This document shows, piece after piece, positions 1-6,361 of a stretch of DNA of 6,555 nucleotides. The position numbers were made by a program, and so were the translations under genes. Under the pieces are notes generated by a model that saw only the letters and a list, made by a program, of their open reading frames with translations, had not been told where the DNA came from and searched no databases. How positions within the stretch are numbered: the stretch's first letter is position 1; each line of letters begins with the position of its first letter. The stretch is from NCBI GenBank assembly GCA_003978805.1, contig QNYI01000079.1, positions 1 to 6,555 of the forward strand. The letters are read 5' to 3'. This stretch comes from Desulfurobacterium sp. Its GTDB lineage: Bacteria > Aquificota > Aquificia > Desulfurobacteriales > Desulfurobacteriaceae.

Positions 1-1079
1 TCTTTCAGCTTCTTTATAAAGAAGATATTCTCTCTCATTGTTCCTACAGTTACCCTTATGTGGTCTGGAAACCCGTAGCCGTCCATAGCCCTTACAATTA
101 CCCCCTTCTGCAGGAGGCGTTTAAAGATCTCCCTGCTCGGGTATCCCACTTTAACGAGGATAAAGTTTGCGTAGCTCGGCACGTACTCAAGGCCGAGTTT
201 CTCAAACTGCTCGTAGAGGTACTTCTTTCCCTCTTCATTTACGACTTGAGAGTGTTTGATGAAAGCTTTGTCCTGAAGTGCTGCTACTCCTGCAACTTGA
301 GCCGGACGGGTGACGTTGAAAGGTTGTCTTATCCTGTTCATATCGGCAATTATCTCTTTCTTTGCCACTGCGTAGCCTAAGCGAAGTCCTGCAAGTCCGT
401 AGATTTTGGAGAAAGTTCTCGTTACAACGATGTTCTTCTCGTATATGTACTCTACGCCGTTTTCAATGTCAAAACCTGCTCCAACGGCGTACTCGTAGTA
501 AGCCTCATCAAGGACTAAGAGAACGTCATCGGGGAAATCTTTTAAAAAGGCCTCAAACTCCATCCTTGTAAAGGCCGTTCCTGTTGGGTTGTTGGGGTTG
601 GCAAGGAAAACTACGGCTGTGTTTTCGTCTATTGCGTCAAGGTGAGCCTTTAAGTCCATGTAGTAGTTGTCCTTTACCTTTACTACTTTGTGCTCTGCTC
701 CGGCAAGCTGAACGACGATCGGGTAGACTGCAAAGGATTTCTCACTGTAAACTGCGTTTTTACCGGGGCGAAGGTACGCTCTTGAGATTATGTCAAGGGC
801 CTCGTTAGAGCCGAGTCCTACGAAGACGTTTTCCGGTTCAACTCCAAGGTGCTCAGCGAGAGCTCTCCTTAAGTAGTAGGAGTTCCCGTCGGGGTATCTA
901 TTTAAGTTCTTCAAGTCCTCAATGATTGCCCTTACCGCTGCCGGACAGGGGCCTAACGGGTTTTCGTTGGATGCAAGTTTTACGATTTCCCTTAGTCCGA
1001 GTTCCCTTTTAAGCTCCTCTTCAGGTTTCCCCGGCTCGTATACGTGGACTTCCTTTATGTGCTCAGGTAGGGAGAACAT
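1..1079 (-). CDS. hisC: Histidinol-phosphate aminotransferase, 3' end cut by window edge
   Basis: PLP-dependent class I/II aminotransferase that makes L-histidinol phosphate from imidazole-acetol phosphate with glutamate as amino donor, a cytoplasmic step of histidine synthesis. I translated the minus strand from the ATG at 1079-1077 and read 359 uninterrupted residues. Visible landmarks are the N-terminal KLASNENPLG (about 34-43), NPNNPTG (161-167), DEAYYEY (191-197), the PLP-lysine motif TFSKIYGLAGLRLGY (Schiff-base Lys at about 225, phosphate-binding Arg at about 233), and HIRVTVG near the end (340-346). HisC proteins usually have about 350-370 residues, so only a few C-terminal residues and the stop lie beyond the edge. 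The start is backed by a near-perfect AAGGAGGT Shine-Dalgarno about 5 nt upstream. It is divergent from the CinA-domain gene. Related aminotransferases (Asp/aromatic type) are the alternative, but the N-terminal and Lys-region motifs are HisC-like. Confidence 0.93.
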   Translation of the reverse strand, partial: MFSLPEHIKEVHVYEPGKPEEELKRELGLREIVKLASNENPLGPCPAAVRAIIEDLKNLNRYPDGNSYYLRRALAEHLGVEPENVFVGLGSNEALDIISRAYLRPGKNAVYSEKSFAVYPIVVQLAGAEHKVVKVKDNYYMDLKAHLDAIDENTAVVFLANPNNPTGTAFTRMEFEAFLKDFPDDVLLVLDEAYYEYAVGAGFDIENGVEYIYEKNIVVTRTFSKIYGLAGLRLGYAVAKKEIIADMNRIRQPFNVTRPAQVAGVAALQDKAFIKHSQVVNEEGKKYLYEQFEKLGLEYVPSYANFILVKVGYPSREIFKRLLQKGVIVRAMDGYGFPDHIRVTVGTMRENIFFIKKLK

Positions 1080-1145
1080 TGAAACCTCCTTCTTTAATCG
1101 GGTAAGATGGTATAGTGACTGAAATTATAACTTGTGGGGAAAGGC
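1080..1145. promoter_or_regulatory. Divergent promoter region between hisC and pncC
   Basis: This short gap must hold the start signals for both flanking genes. On the minus strand a perfect TATAAT lies at 1129-1124, and an AAGGAGGT ribosome binding site (about 1092-1084) precedes hisC. The implied hisC leader is about 35-40 nt. On the plus strand TGGTATAGT at 1108-1116 resembles an extended -10 (TG-N-TATAAT), giving a leader of about 20-25 nt for pncC. Neither has a convincing -35 box. The two -10 candidates lie within about 20 bp of each other, so polymerases at the two promoters could interfere. No operator-like inverted repeat was seen. The assignment rests on motif inspection only. Confidence 0.45.
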
Positions 1146-1643
1146 ATGAGACCTGAGTTTAAGCTGAAAGAGCTCCTTGCCAAGAGAGGACTAAAGCTCT
1201 CAACGGCTGAAAGCTGCACAGGGGGACTTGTTGCTGCGCGGATTGTAAACGTTCCGGGGAGCTCTGCCTACTTTATGGGAGGGGTGGTTGCCTACGATAA
1301 TACTGCAAAGATGAAAGTTCTGAACGTTAGTCCGGAAACCCTTTTAAAGTATGGGGCGGTCAGCGAGCAGACGGCTAAGGAGATGGTTATAGGCGTGAAG
1401 AAGCTTTTGGGAACTGAGTGTGCAATTTCTACTACCGGGATTGCGGGGCCTTCCGGTGGGACTCCTGAAAAGCCGGTAGGTCTTACCTACATCGGTGTCT
1501 CCGTAGGTGACAGAGTGGAAGTTTTCAGGTTCATTTTTGAGGATAAGGACCCTGACGAAGTGGCAAGGAGGAACAACAGGAGGAGGAAGGCGGCAAAGAA
1601 AGCCATAAAGCTTCTTATACAGATGCTTGAAGGGAAGATATGA
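1146..1643 (+). CDS. pncC: Stand-alone CinA C-terminal domain protein (PncC-type nicotinamide-nucleotide amidohydrolase)
   Basis: A 165-residue protein made only of the CinA C-terminal domain. Family members of this size hydrolyse nicotinamide mononucleotide to nicotinate mononucleotide and ammonia, returning NMN from NAD breakdown or DNA ligase to NAD synthesis in the cytoplasm. Signature blocks are STAESCTGG (19-27, holding the proposed catalytic Ser), [11 protein letters not shown], and [16 protein letters not shown]. The C-terminus ends in a basic helix rich in Arg and Lys. There is no N-terminal MoCF-like (COG1058) domain, so it is not full-length CinA. A GTG at 1134 is an alternative start, with an in-frame stop at 1128-1130. 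It lacks a ribosome binding site, whereas the ATG at 1146 follows a GGGGAAAGG stretch, so I chose the ATG. The stop overlaps the folK start (ATGA), indicating coupled translation. Amidohydrolase activity is inferred from the family. Confidence 0.88.
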   Translation: MRPEFKLKELLAKRGLKLSTAESCTGGLVAARIVNVPGSSAYFMGGVVAYDNTAKMKVLNVSPETLLKYGAVSEQTAKEMVIGVKKLLGTECAISTTGIAGPSGGTPEKPVGLTYIGVSVGDRVEVFRFIFEDKDPDEVARRNNRRRKAAKKAIKLLIQMLEGKI

Positions 1644-2083
1644 GAGTAGTTTTAATCCTCGGGACTAACCTCGGAAACCGTTTGGACAACTTAAGAAGGG
1701 CTGAGGAGCTCATAGGGAAGTTCGTAGGGAGGATCTTGGTAAAGAGTCCCATCCTTGAAACTCCCCCTTTCGGAGTGGAGAAGCAACCACCCTTTTTAAA
1801 CTACGGTCTCCTTGTGGAGACCTTTCACCCTCCTTTTGAGCTTTTAAACCTTCTCAAGTGGATAGAAAGGAGAGTCGGGCGCTACAGGACGTTTCGGTGG
1901 GGCCCCCGGGTTGTGGACGTGGACATTGTTGAGTACGGTAACGTGAAGGTAGATACTCCCCTTTTAAAAATCCCTCATCCGGGACTGAGAGATAGGCAGT
2001 TCTTCAGGGAAATTTACGGTTACTTAAATTTGTATAATCGGTATGAATTTAAAATGAAGGAGAAAGCGTGGAGCTCTCGGTAG
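1640..2083 (+). CDS. folK: 2-amino-4-hydroxy-6-hydroxymethyldihydropteridine pyrophosphokinase (HPPK)
   Basis: HPPK transfers pyrophosphate from ATP to 6-hydroxymethyl-7,8-dihydropterin, the step before dihydropteroate synthase in folate synthesis. It is a cytoplasmic Mg-dependent enzyme. Family landmarks are LGTNLGNR (7-14), [10 protein letters not shown] (36-45), the signature [12 protein letters not shown] (85-96, with D93 and D95 matching the two metal-binding aspartates), and [11 protein letters not shown] (112-122). At 147 residues it is slightly shorter than the E. coli enzyme. After the PHP block the usual R-F-hydrophobic-P-L ending is replaced by [10 protein letters not shown] and a basic tail, part of which is read from the DNA that overlaps the next gene. 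The ATG at 1640 shares bases with the pncC stop and follows a GAAGGGA ribosome binding site. The last 16 bp overlap the HD gene. No folB or folP is adjacent, so the rest of the pathway must lie elsewhere. Confidence 0.92.
   Translation: MRVVLILGTNLGNRLDNLRRAEELIGKFVGRILVKSPILETPPFGVEKQPPFLNYGLLVETFHPPFELLNLLKWIERRVGRYRTFRWGPRVVDVDIVEYGNVKVDTPLLKIPHPGLRDRQFFREIYGYLNLYNRYEFKMKEKAWSSR
2057..2070 (+). promoter_or_regulatory. Ribosome binding site and GTG start deciding the HD gene start
   Basis: AAGGAGA at 2057-2063 lies 4 nt before the GTG at 2068-2070, all inside folK. An in-frame TAA at 2050-2052 excludes longer starts. The next in-frame ATG is residue 17 (nt 2116), with no comparable Shine-Dalgarno. 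The ATG at 2054 is in another frame. Confidence 0.7.
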
Positions 2084-3387
2084 ACATATCCAAGTTCCTC
2101 CTTGCAGTTTCTTCAATGAACAGTTTAGTAGACCCCCTCCTCAACAACCATAACTACCGAGTTGCCCTTATCTCCTATTCCATAGCGAAGGAGATAAGTT
2201 TCTCCGGAGACTTCCTTTATAACATACTCGTTGCCGGCCTCCTTCACGATATAGGCTTACTTATGGTTTCTACGCAGGAGGACATAGCTTTTGTTAAAAC
2301 CGTTGAGCTTGAAAAGGATAGACAACGTATGCACTTCCACGCCGAAGTGGGTTACGAACTTTTAAGGCAGTTTCCATATTTTTCTAAGGTTGCCAAGATA
2401 GTCAGGTATCATCACTATGCCTGTTCAAAGGCCGAAAGGGAGAAAAAGATACCTTTCAGTTCCTCTATACTCCACTTGTCTGACAGGATAGATACTCTGA
2501 TTTACAGTAAGCTTGAGAAACTACAGGGAAAGAACCCTTACGCTTTTATTCCAACTTTAAGGAGTTTAGTTGAAGATTACCTGAGGAAATTTTCCGGACA
2601 CTTTTTTAGCAGAAAACTCGTGAAGATATTCCTTGAAAAAGTTAATCCTAAGGACTCTTTCTGGTTTGAGCTTTTAAACGAGAGCTGTTTAAAAGAAAAG
2701 CTTGAGGAGCTCCTAAGGAGCTTTTCTCAAAAGTTACCCTTTGAAGCCTTTTACGATCTTTCAAGGATGCTTGCCTACCTTATAGACTTTAAAAGTCCTT
2801 TTACTGCTACTCACTCTTCCGGCGTTGCGCAAACTGCCCTGTCTTTGGCAACCCTTTTTAACTTTACCTCCCCCGACCTGAAAAAAATAGAAGTTGCCGG
2901 CCTCCTTCACGATGTCGGGAAGGTTGCAATTCCTAAGGAAATCCTTGAAAAGCCGGGAAGGTTGACCCCTGAAGAGTACAGCATCATGAAATCTCACGTT
3001 TTCTTTACCTATAAGATAATCTCAAAACTCTCAATAGACTCAAACATCGTGGAGTGGGCTTCTTACCACCATGAAACCCTTGACGGTAGCGGTTATCCTT
3101 TTGGACTAAAAGCTAACGACCTCTCCCTCGGCTCGCGGATAATGGCGGTTGCAGATGTGTTTACTGCCCTTATGGAGGATAGACCCTACAAAAAGGGGCT
3201 TTCTGAGAGGGAAACTCTTGCCATTATAGGACGAATGGCAGAAGAAGGAAAACTTGATGAAACCGTCGTTAACGTTCTTGTGAAGAACTTCAAGATGGTT
3301 GACTATCATAGAAAAAGGGCACAGGAGAGGGCGAAGGAGCTCTACCTCTCCCTGCGGAACTTGGCCTCAGAATTTACCTCTTCTTGA
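2068..3387 (+). CDS. Tandem HD-domain phosphohydrolase with C-terminal HD-GYP domain (probable c-di-GMP phosphodiesterase)
   Basis: A 439-residue soluble protein with two HD-type metal-dependent phosphohydrolase domains and no visible signal peptide or membrane segment. Domain 1 (about 20-150) keeps H28, H60-D61, H91, H115-H116 and D139. It reads HDIGLL instead of HD-x-GK and has no GYP loop. Domain 2 (about 240-410) is a complete HD-GYP: H249, HDVGK (281-285), H310, HHE with DGSGYP (334-344), and VADVFTAL followed by DRPYK. HD-GYP domains hydrolyse cyclic di-GMP to pGpG or GMP, which is the expected role of domain 2. Domain 1 could bind metal or nucleotide, or be regulatory. The two domains are in register at an offset of 221 residues, pointing to internal duplication. 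There is no receiver, PAS or other sensor domain, so the input signal is unknown. It is the third gene of a coupled cluster, starting inside folK, and its end overlaps the end of der by 14 bp. Confidence 0.87.
   Translation: MELSVDISKFLLAVSSMNSLVDPLLNNHNYRVALISYSIAKEISFSGDFLYNILVAGLLHDIGLLMVSTQEDIAFVKTVELEKDRQRMHFHAEVGYELLRQFPYFSKVAKIVRYHHYACSKAEREKKIPFSSSILHLSDRIDTLIYSKLEKLQGKNPYAFIPTLRSLVEDYLRKFSGHFFSRKLVKIFLEKVNPKDSFWFELLNESCLKEKLEELLRSFSQKLPFEAFYDLSRMLAYLIDFKSPFTATHSSGVAQTALSLATLFNFTSPDLKKIEVAGLLHDVGKVAIPKEILEKPGRLTPEEYSIMKSHVFFTYKIISKLSIDSNIVEWASYHHETLDGSGYPFGLKANDLSLGSRIMAVADVFTALMEDRPYKKGLSERETLAIIGRMAEEGKLDETVVNVLVKNFKMVDYHRKRAQERAKELYLSLRNLASEFTSS
2230..2250 (+). repeat. Exact 21-nt direct repeat, copy 1 (codes VAGLLHD of HD domain 1)
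   Basis: This stretch is identical base for base to 2893-2913. All seven codons match, including two six-fold Leu codons (CTC CTT). It encodes the residues leading into the metal-binding His-Asp pair of the first HD domain. The flanking bases differ on both sides. Confidence 0.9.
2893..2913 (+). repeat. Exact 21-nt direct repeat, copy 2 (codes VAGLLHD of HD domain 2)
   Basis: Second copy of the repeat at 2230-2250, 663 nt (221 codons) downstream and in the same reading frame. It covers the His-Asp pair of the HD-GYP domain. Confidence 0.9.
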
Positions 3388-4807
3388 AGACAATCCTTAA
3401 GGGAATCTTGTTGAACTTAAACTTTTCCCTGAGTCTGTTTTCTAAGAAGCGCCTGAAGGATTGGGGTATTCCTTCTGGGTAGTTTGAGAAAAGGAGAAAC
3501 GTAGGCGGTTTCGTTTTCACTTGTGTTCCGTAGTAGATCTTCACGATCTTGTTCTTGTAAACCGGTGGTTGGTGGATTTCCATGAGCTCTGCGAGAGCTC
3601 TATTGAACTTTCCGGTGGTGACCCTCTTTGTATACTGTTTATAGAGGTCTTTGACCTGTTTGAGGAGTTCTTCAAGTCCCTTTTTCTCCTTGGCAGATAT
3701 GAATACCCTTGGAGCGTAAGGGATAAAGTCAAAGGTGAGGTCAAGTTTCCTGTGGATGTTTTCCCAGTCCTTTTGACTTTTCAGCTTATCAATCTTGTTT
3801 ACAGCAATGACTATCGGTTTAAACTTCTCTAAGGCGATACCTGCAATTTTAGCGTCCCTATCGGTGGGGCCCTCTTCTGCATCAACGAGGAGGACGACTA
3901 TATCTGCCCTGTCTATGGCGTCAAGAGCTCTCAGGTAAGAGTAGTACTCAATGTCCTTAATTTTCCCTCGTCTCCTTATGCCGGCGGTATCTATGAAGAT
4001 GTACTCGTCATCCCCTATCTTCACGTAGGAGTCTATTGCATCCCTTGTCGTTCCCGGAATATCACTAACTATAGCCCTCTCCTCCCCCACTAATGCGTTT
4101 AGGAGGGTGGACTTACCCATATTCGGGCGTCCGACTATGGCCACTTTTATCGGTTCTTTCTCCTCCTCTTCAAGTTTATACTCCTCCCCTTTCTCCAGTG
4201 TGTCTATAAGCTGGTTGAGCTCCTCAGAGGACTCTTCAGATATCAACCTTTCGGCTTTTGCCCTCCTTTCCTCCTTTTCCTGCTCCTTTCTGGCAGTCTC
4301 CTTTAGCTTCTCTGGGAGCTTTTCAATAATTTTCTCCTTTAAGGTCGGAATCCCTATCTTGTGTATCGTAGAGATGGGGATGACCTCCTCAAACCCGAGC
4401 CTGTAGAAGTCGTAGACGAGGTCTTCCATAAAAGGCTCGTCAACTTTATTAACGGCTACTATTACAGGCTTTTTCCACTTCCTAAGGAGTTTGGCTACCT
4501 CCTCGTCAAGGGGAGTTATTCCCTCCCTTCCGTCAACGACGAAGACGATAACGTCCGCTTCTTCCATAGCTCTTTTCGCCTGTTCGGTCGTTTCCTTAGC
4601 AAAGCCTTTTCCCGAGGTATCAACTCCCCCGGTGTCTACAAGGAGGACTCTGTGGCCTTCTATGTCTGCTTCCTGAATAATCCTGTCCCTCGTAACTCCC
4701 GGGGTGTCGTCTATGATAGCTACCTTTTTCTCCAAGAGCCTGTTAAAGAGGGAGGATTTACCGACATTCGGCCTTCCGACTATTGAAACTACCGGTAACC
4801 TCTTCAT
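3374..4807 (-). CDS. der: Ribosome-associated double GTPase Der (EngA)
   Basis: An essential cytoplasmic GTPase that binds the 50S subunit and helps its late assembly. The 477 residues show the unique Der layout of two G domains and a KH-like C-terminal domain. G domain 1 has GRPNVGKSS (11-19), DDTPGVTRD (33-41), DTGG (58-61) and NKVD (120-123). G domain 2 has GRPNMGKST (226-234), SDIPGTTRD (248-256), DTAGIRRRG (273-281) and NKID (337-340), then FISAKEKKG (369-377). The remaining ~85 residues (about 390-477) contain HQPPV and form the KH-like domain, ending in a basic KKR. A highly charged linker of about 50 residues (165-215, rich in Glu and Lys) separates the G domains. The ATG at 4807-4805 follows a GGAGG ribosome binding site (complement of 4813-4817). 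Its last 14 bp overlap the convergent HD gene. It is divergent from the SagB-like gene and complete. Identity is very secure. Confidence 0.98.
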   Translation of the reverse strand: MKRLPVVSIVGRPNVGKSSLFNRLLEKKVAIIDDTPGVTRDRIIQEADIEGHRVLLVDTGGVDTSGKGFAKETTEQAKRAMEEADVIVFVVDGREGITPLDEEVAKLLRKWKKPVIVAVNKVDEPFMEDLVYDFYRLGFEEVIPISTIHKIGIPTLKEKIIEKLPEKLKETARKEQEKEERRAKAERLISEESSEELNQLIDTLEKGEEYKLEEEEKEPIKVAIVGRPNMGKSTLLNALVGEERAIVSDIPGTTRDAIDSYVKIGDDEYIFIDTAGIRRRGKIKDIEYYSYLRALDAIDRADIVVLLVDAEEGPTDRDAKIAGIALEKFKPIVIAVNKIDKLKSQKDWENIHRKLDLTFDFIPYAPRVFISAKEKKGLEELLKQVKDLYKQYTKRVTTGKFNRALAELMEIHQPPVYKNKIVKIYYGTQVKTKPPTFLLFSNYPEGIPQSFRRFLENRLREKFKFNKIPLRIVFKKR

Positions 4808-4916
4808 TCTCTCCTCCGGTTAAAAGTGCTGTCCACTTTGCTACCGTTTAAATGTAGATGTTGTAGGTGGCGAAAGAAACCTTAAAGTAGTATAAAATGG
4901 GACTTCGGGAGGAGAG
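4808..4916. promoter_or_regulatory. Divergent promoter region between der and the SagB-like gene
   Basis: This 109-bp gap separates two divergent genes. On the plus strand TATAAA at 4891-4896 is a good -10 for the SagB-like gene. It implies a start near 4903 and a very short leader (about 14 nt) made up almost entirely of the ribosome binding site, GGAGG at 4908-4912. The best -35 at the right spacing (TGGCGA, 4868-4873) is weak. For der on the minus strand two weak -10 candidates exist: TACATT at 4856-4851, and TATACT at 4894-4889, which overlaps the plus-strand box. The der ribosome binding site is the complement of 4813-4817. No clear operator repeat was seen. Confidence 0.4.
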
Positions 4917-6326
4917 ATGAACAACTCATTCAACTATCACATAAAAACAGCCCACACTTTTGAGAGCGTGAGGAGACCCCACTACCTTGACTGGTCTAAC
5001 TATCCCAGTCCCTTTAAGTTCTATAAAGGGGTGGAGAGGTTCTCCCTCTTGCCCTTTAAAGGTTCTATCGGAGAGACCTTAGATGTTCTGTACGGCCTCT
5101 GCGGTGAGGGAGCTGAGGATAACCTCTCGCTTCAAGAGCTCTCCGATTTAGCCTTTGCAATGAACGGAGTAAGCAGGAAGAAGGTGTTTCACGGTGAGGA
5201 GTTTCTCTTTAGAACTACACCCTCGGCGGGAGCTCTCTACCCCTTTGAGCTCTACTTCTTCGTTAAAGATATCCCGCCCCTTCCCGACGGTCTCTACCAC
5301 TACCAGCCTTTTAACCACACCTTGGAACTCCTCTGGAAGAAGGATCTGTGGGAGCTCCTTCAGACCGCCCTCTGTGCAGAAATCCCGGGAAACGTTGTTG
5401 CCGTGGTTACGGCCATCTACGCAAGGAGCGCTTGGAAGTACGGGACAAGGGCTTACCGCTACTGTCTGCTTGATGCGGGACATATGGTTTCAAACGGCGT
5501 TACCTTTCTAAGGTCTTTGGGACTCGGGGGTAACGCTGTATATCGGTTCTTGGACGGTAAACTTAACCGCCTTCTCGGTATAGATGGGGAAAACGAGTTC
5601 GCCCTTGTTGCCCTGCTGGTTGACAAGCCTGCCCTCCACTGGGGAGAGGAGTTCTTGGTTACTTTTAACTTCCCGGCTTCTGAACCGGTCGTTTCAAGAC
5701 CCATCTACGACCGGGAGATAGTCAACACCCACCTTTGTGCTAACTTGAATTCCTGTGAGTTTTACAGGGACTACCCGAGTTCGGAAACGGTCTTCCCCGA
5801 GGTTGGCTCTTTACCCTTGAAAGATGCTATTTTAAAGAGGAAATCAAGGAGGAACTTTACGGGAAAGAGGCTTGGCTTTAATAGGTTTAAACACCTTGTT
5901 GAATCCTCCCTTGAGTGTTTTCCTGCCGACTGGGGATTCCCGAAGACGAGCTTTTACCTTCAAGTTAGAAACGTTGAGGGAGTGAAGGACGGTATCTACA
6001 CTGTAAAGGAGGGGGAGCTCAGGCCGGTAATGGAGGGGGACTTTAGTGGGGAGGTCGCCTACCTGTGTCTCTCTCAGGCCTTTATAGCGATGGCAAACGT
6101 TAACGTTATATTCACCTACGATTTTGCTGGCAAGGAAAACAGGGAGTACCGGGGAGCTCTCCTTGAGGCTGGAGCTCTCGGGGAACTCCTCTACCTCTCT
6201 GCCGAGTCTATGGGGCTTGGGGCCTGCGGTGTAGGCGCTTTTTACGATTTTGACCTTAAAAAATTTTTATCCCTTTCGGAGTTTGAATTTCCGATTTACG
6301 TTGTTTCTGTGGGAATTGTTGATTGA
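4917..6326 (+). CDS. SagB/ThcOx-type double nitroreductase-fold dehydrogenase, stand-alone
   Basis: A 469-residue protein with two nitroreductase-like halves. The N-terminal half carries marks of the SagB/ThcOx-type family: YHIKTAHTFESVRRPHYLDW (7-26), PFKFY, RTTPSAGALYPFELYFF (99-115), and WKYGTRAYRYCLLDAGHM (173-190). The C-terminal half opens with KRKSRRNFTGKRL (307-319), the usual flavin-phosphate-binding Arg-rich start. It then has EAGALGELLYLSAESMGLGACGVGAF (split over 417-442), the classic nitroreductase ending. FMN-dependent oxidation or reduction is therefore likely. In TOMM gene clusters relatives oxidise azolines to azoles, but no cyclodehydratase (YcaO), E1-like protein or precursor peptide is visible here, so the substrate is unknown. 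There is no signal peptide or membrane segment, so it is probably cytoplasmic. The ATG at 4917 has a strong GGAGG 4 nt upstream. It is transcribed alone, between der and moaE, both on the other strand. Confidence 0.8.
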   Translation: MNNSFNYHIKTAHTFESVRRPHYLDWSNYPSPFKFYKGVERFSLLPFKGSIGETLDVLYGLCGEGAEDNLSLQELSDLAFAMNGVSRKKVFHGEEFLFRTTPSAGALYPFELYFFVKDIPPLPDGLYHYQPFNHTLELLWKKDLWELLQTALCAEIPGNVVAVVTAIYARSAWKYGTRAYRYCLLDAGHMVSNGVTFLRSLGLGGNAVYRFLDGKLNRLLGIDGENEFALVALLVDKPALHWGEEFLVTFNFPASEPVVSRPIYDREIVNTHLCANLNSCEFYRDYPSSETVFPEVGSLPLKDAILKRKSRRNFTGKRLGFNRFKHLVESSLECFPADWGFPKTSFYLQVRNVEGVKDGIYTVKEGELRPVMEGDFSGEVAYLCLSQAFIAMANVNVIFTYDFAGKENREYRGALLEAGALGELLYLSAESMGLGACGVGAFYDFDLKKFLSLSEFEFPIYVVSVGIVD

Positions 6327-6361
6327 TTCGGAAAGCTTACGTTACGTGTAGATGCAAACTG
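6327..6361. other. Short convergent intergenic gap with no clear terminator
   Basis: These 35 bp separate the stop of the SagB-like gene from the stop of the MoaE-like gene on the other strand. I looked for a GC-rich hairpin followed by a T-run on either strand and found none. A partial self-repeat (TTACGTTACGT, about 6338-6348) is too weak to form a stable stem. Transcripts may run into the opposing gene or end by another mechanism. Confidence 0.5.

Noticed and set aside
60..1122. Several plus-strand ORFs of 66-106 codons
   Set aside because: They are antisense to hisC, which has clear family motifs throughout. Their translations have odd composition (Ser-, Leu- and Cys-rich) and no ribosome binding site or motif.
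1134..1145. GTG at 1134 as the pncC start
   Set aside because: There is no ribosome binding site before it, while the ATG at 1146 is preceded by a G-rich stretch at suitable spacing. The call is not certain.
3584..3600. Perfect 7-bp inverted repeat with a 3-nt loop (GAGCTCT, GCG, AGAGCTC)
   Set aside because: It is inside der and arises from two of the many GAGCTC copies within codons for Ala-Leu-Ala-Glu-Leu. No T-run follows, so it is not a terminator.
4152..4315. Long charged Glu/Lys linker in Der as a possible insertion
   Set aside because: An acidic linker between the two G domains is normal for Der. The length here is not striking without an alignment.
3521..4786. Plus-strand ORFs up to 141 codons
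   Set aside because: They lie antisense to der, which is conserved end to end. They look like mirror readings of its codons.
5148..5704. ORFs of 81-111 codons on both strands
   Set aside because: They are other-frame readings of the SagB-like gene with no independent start signals.
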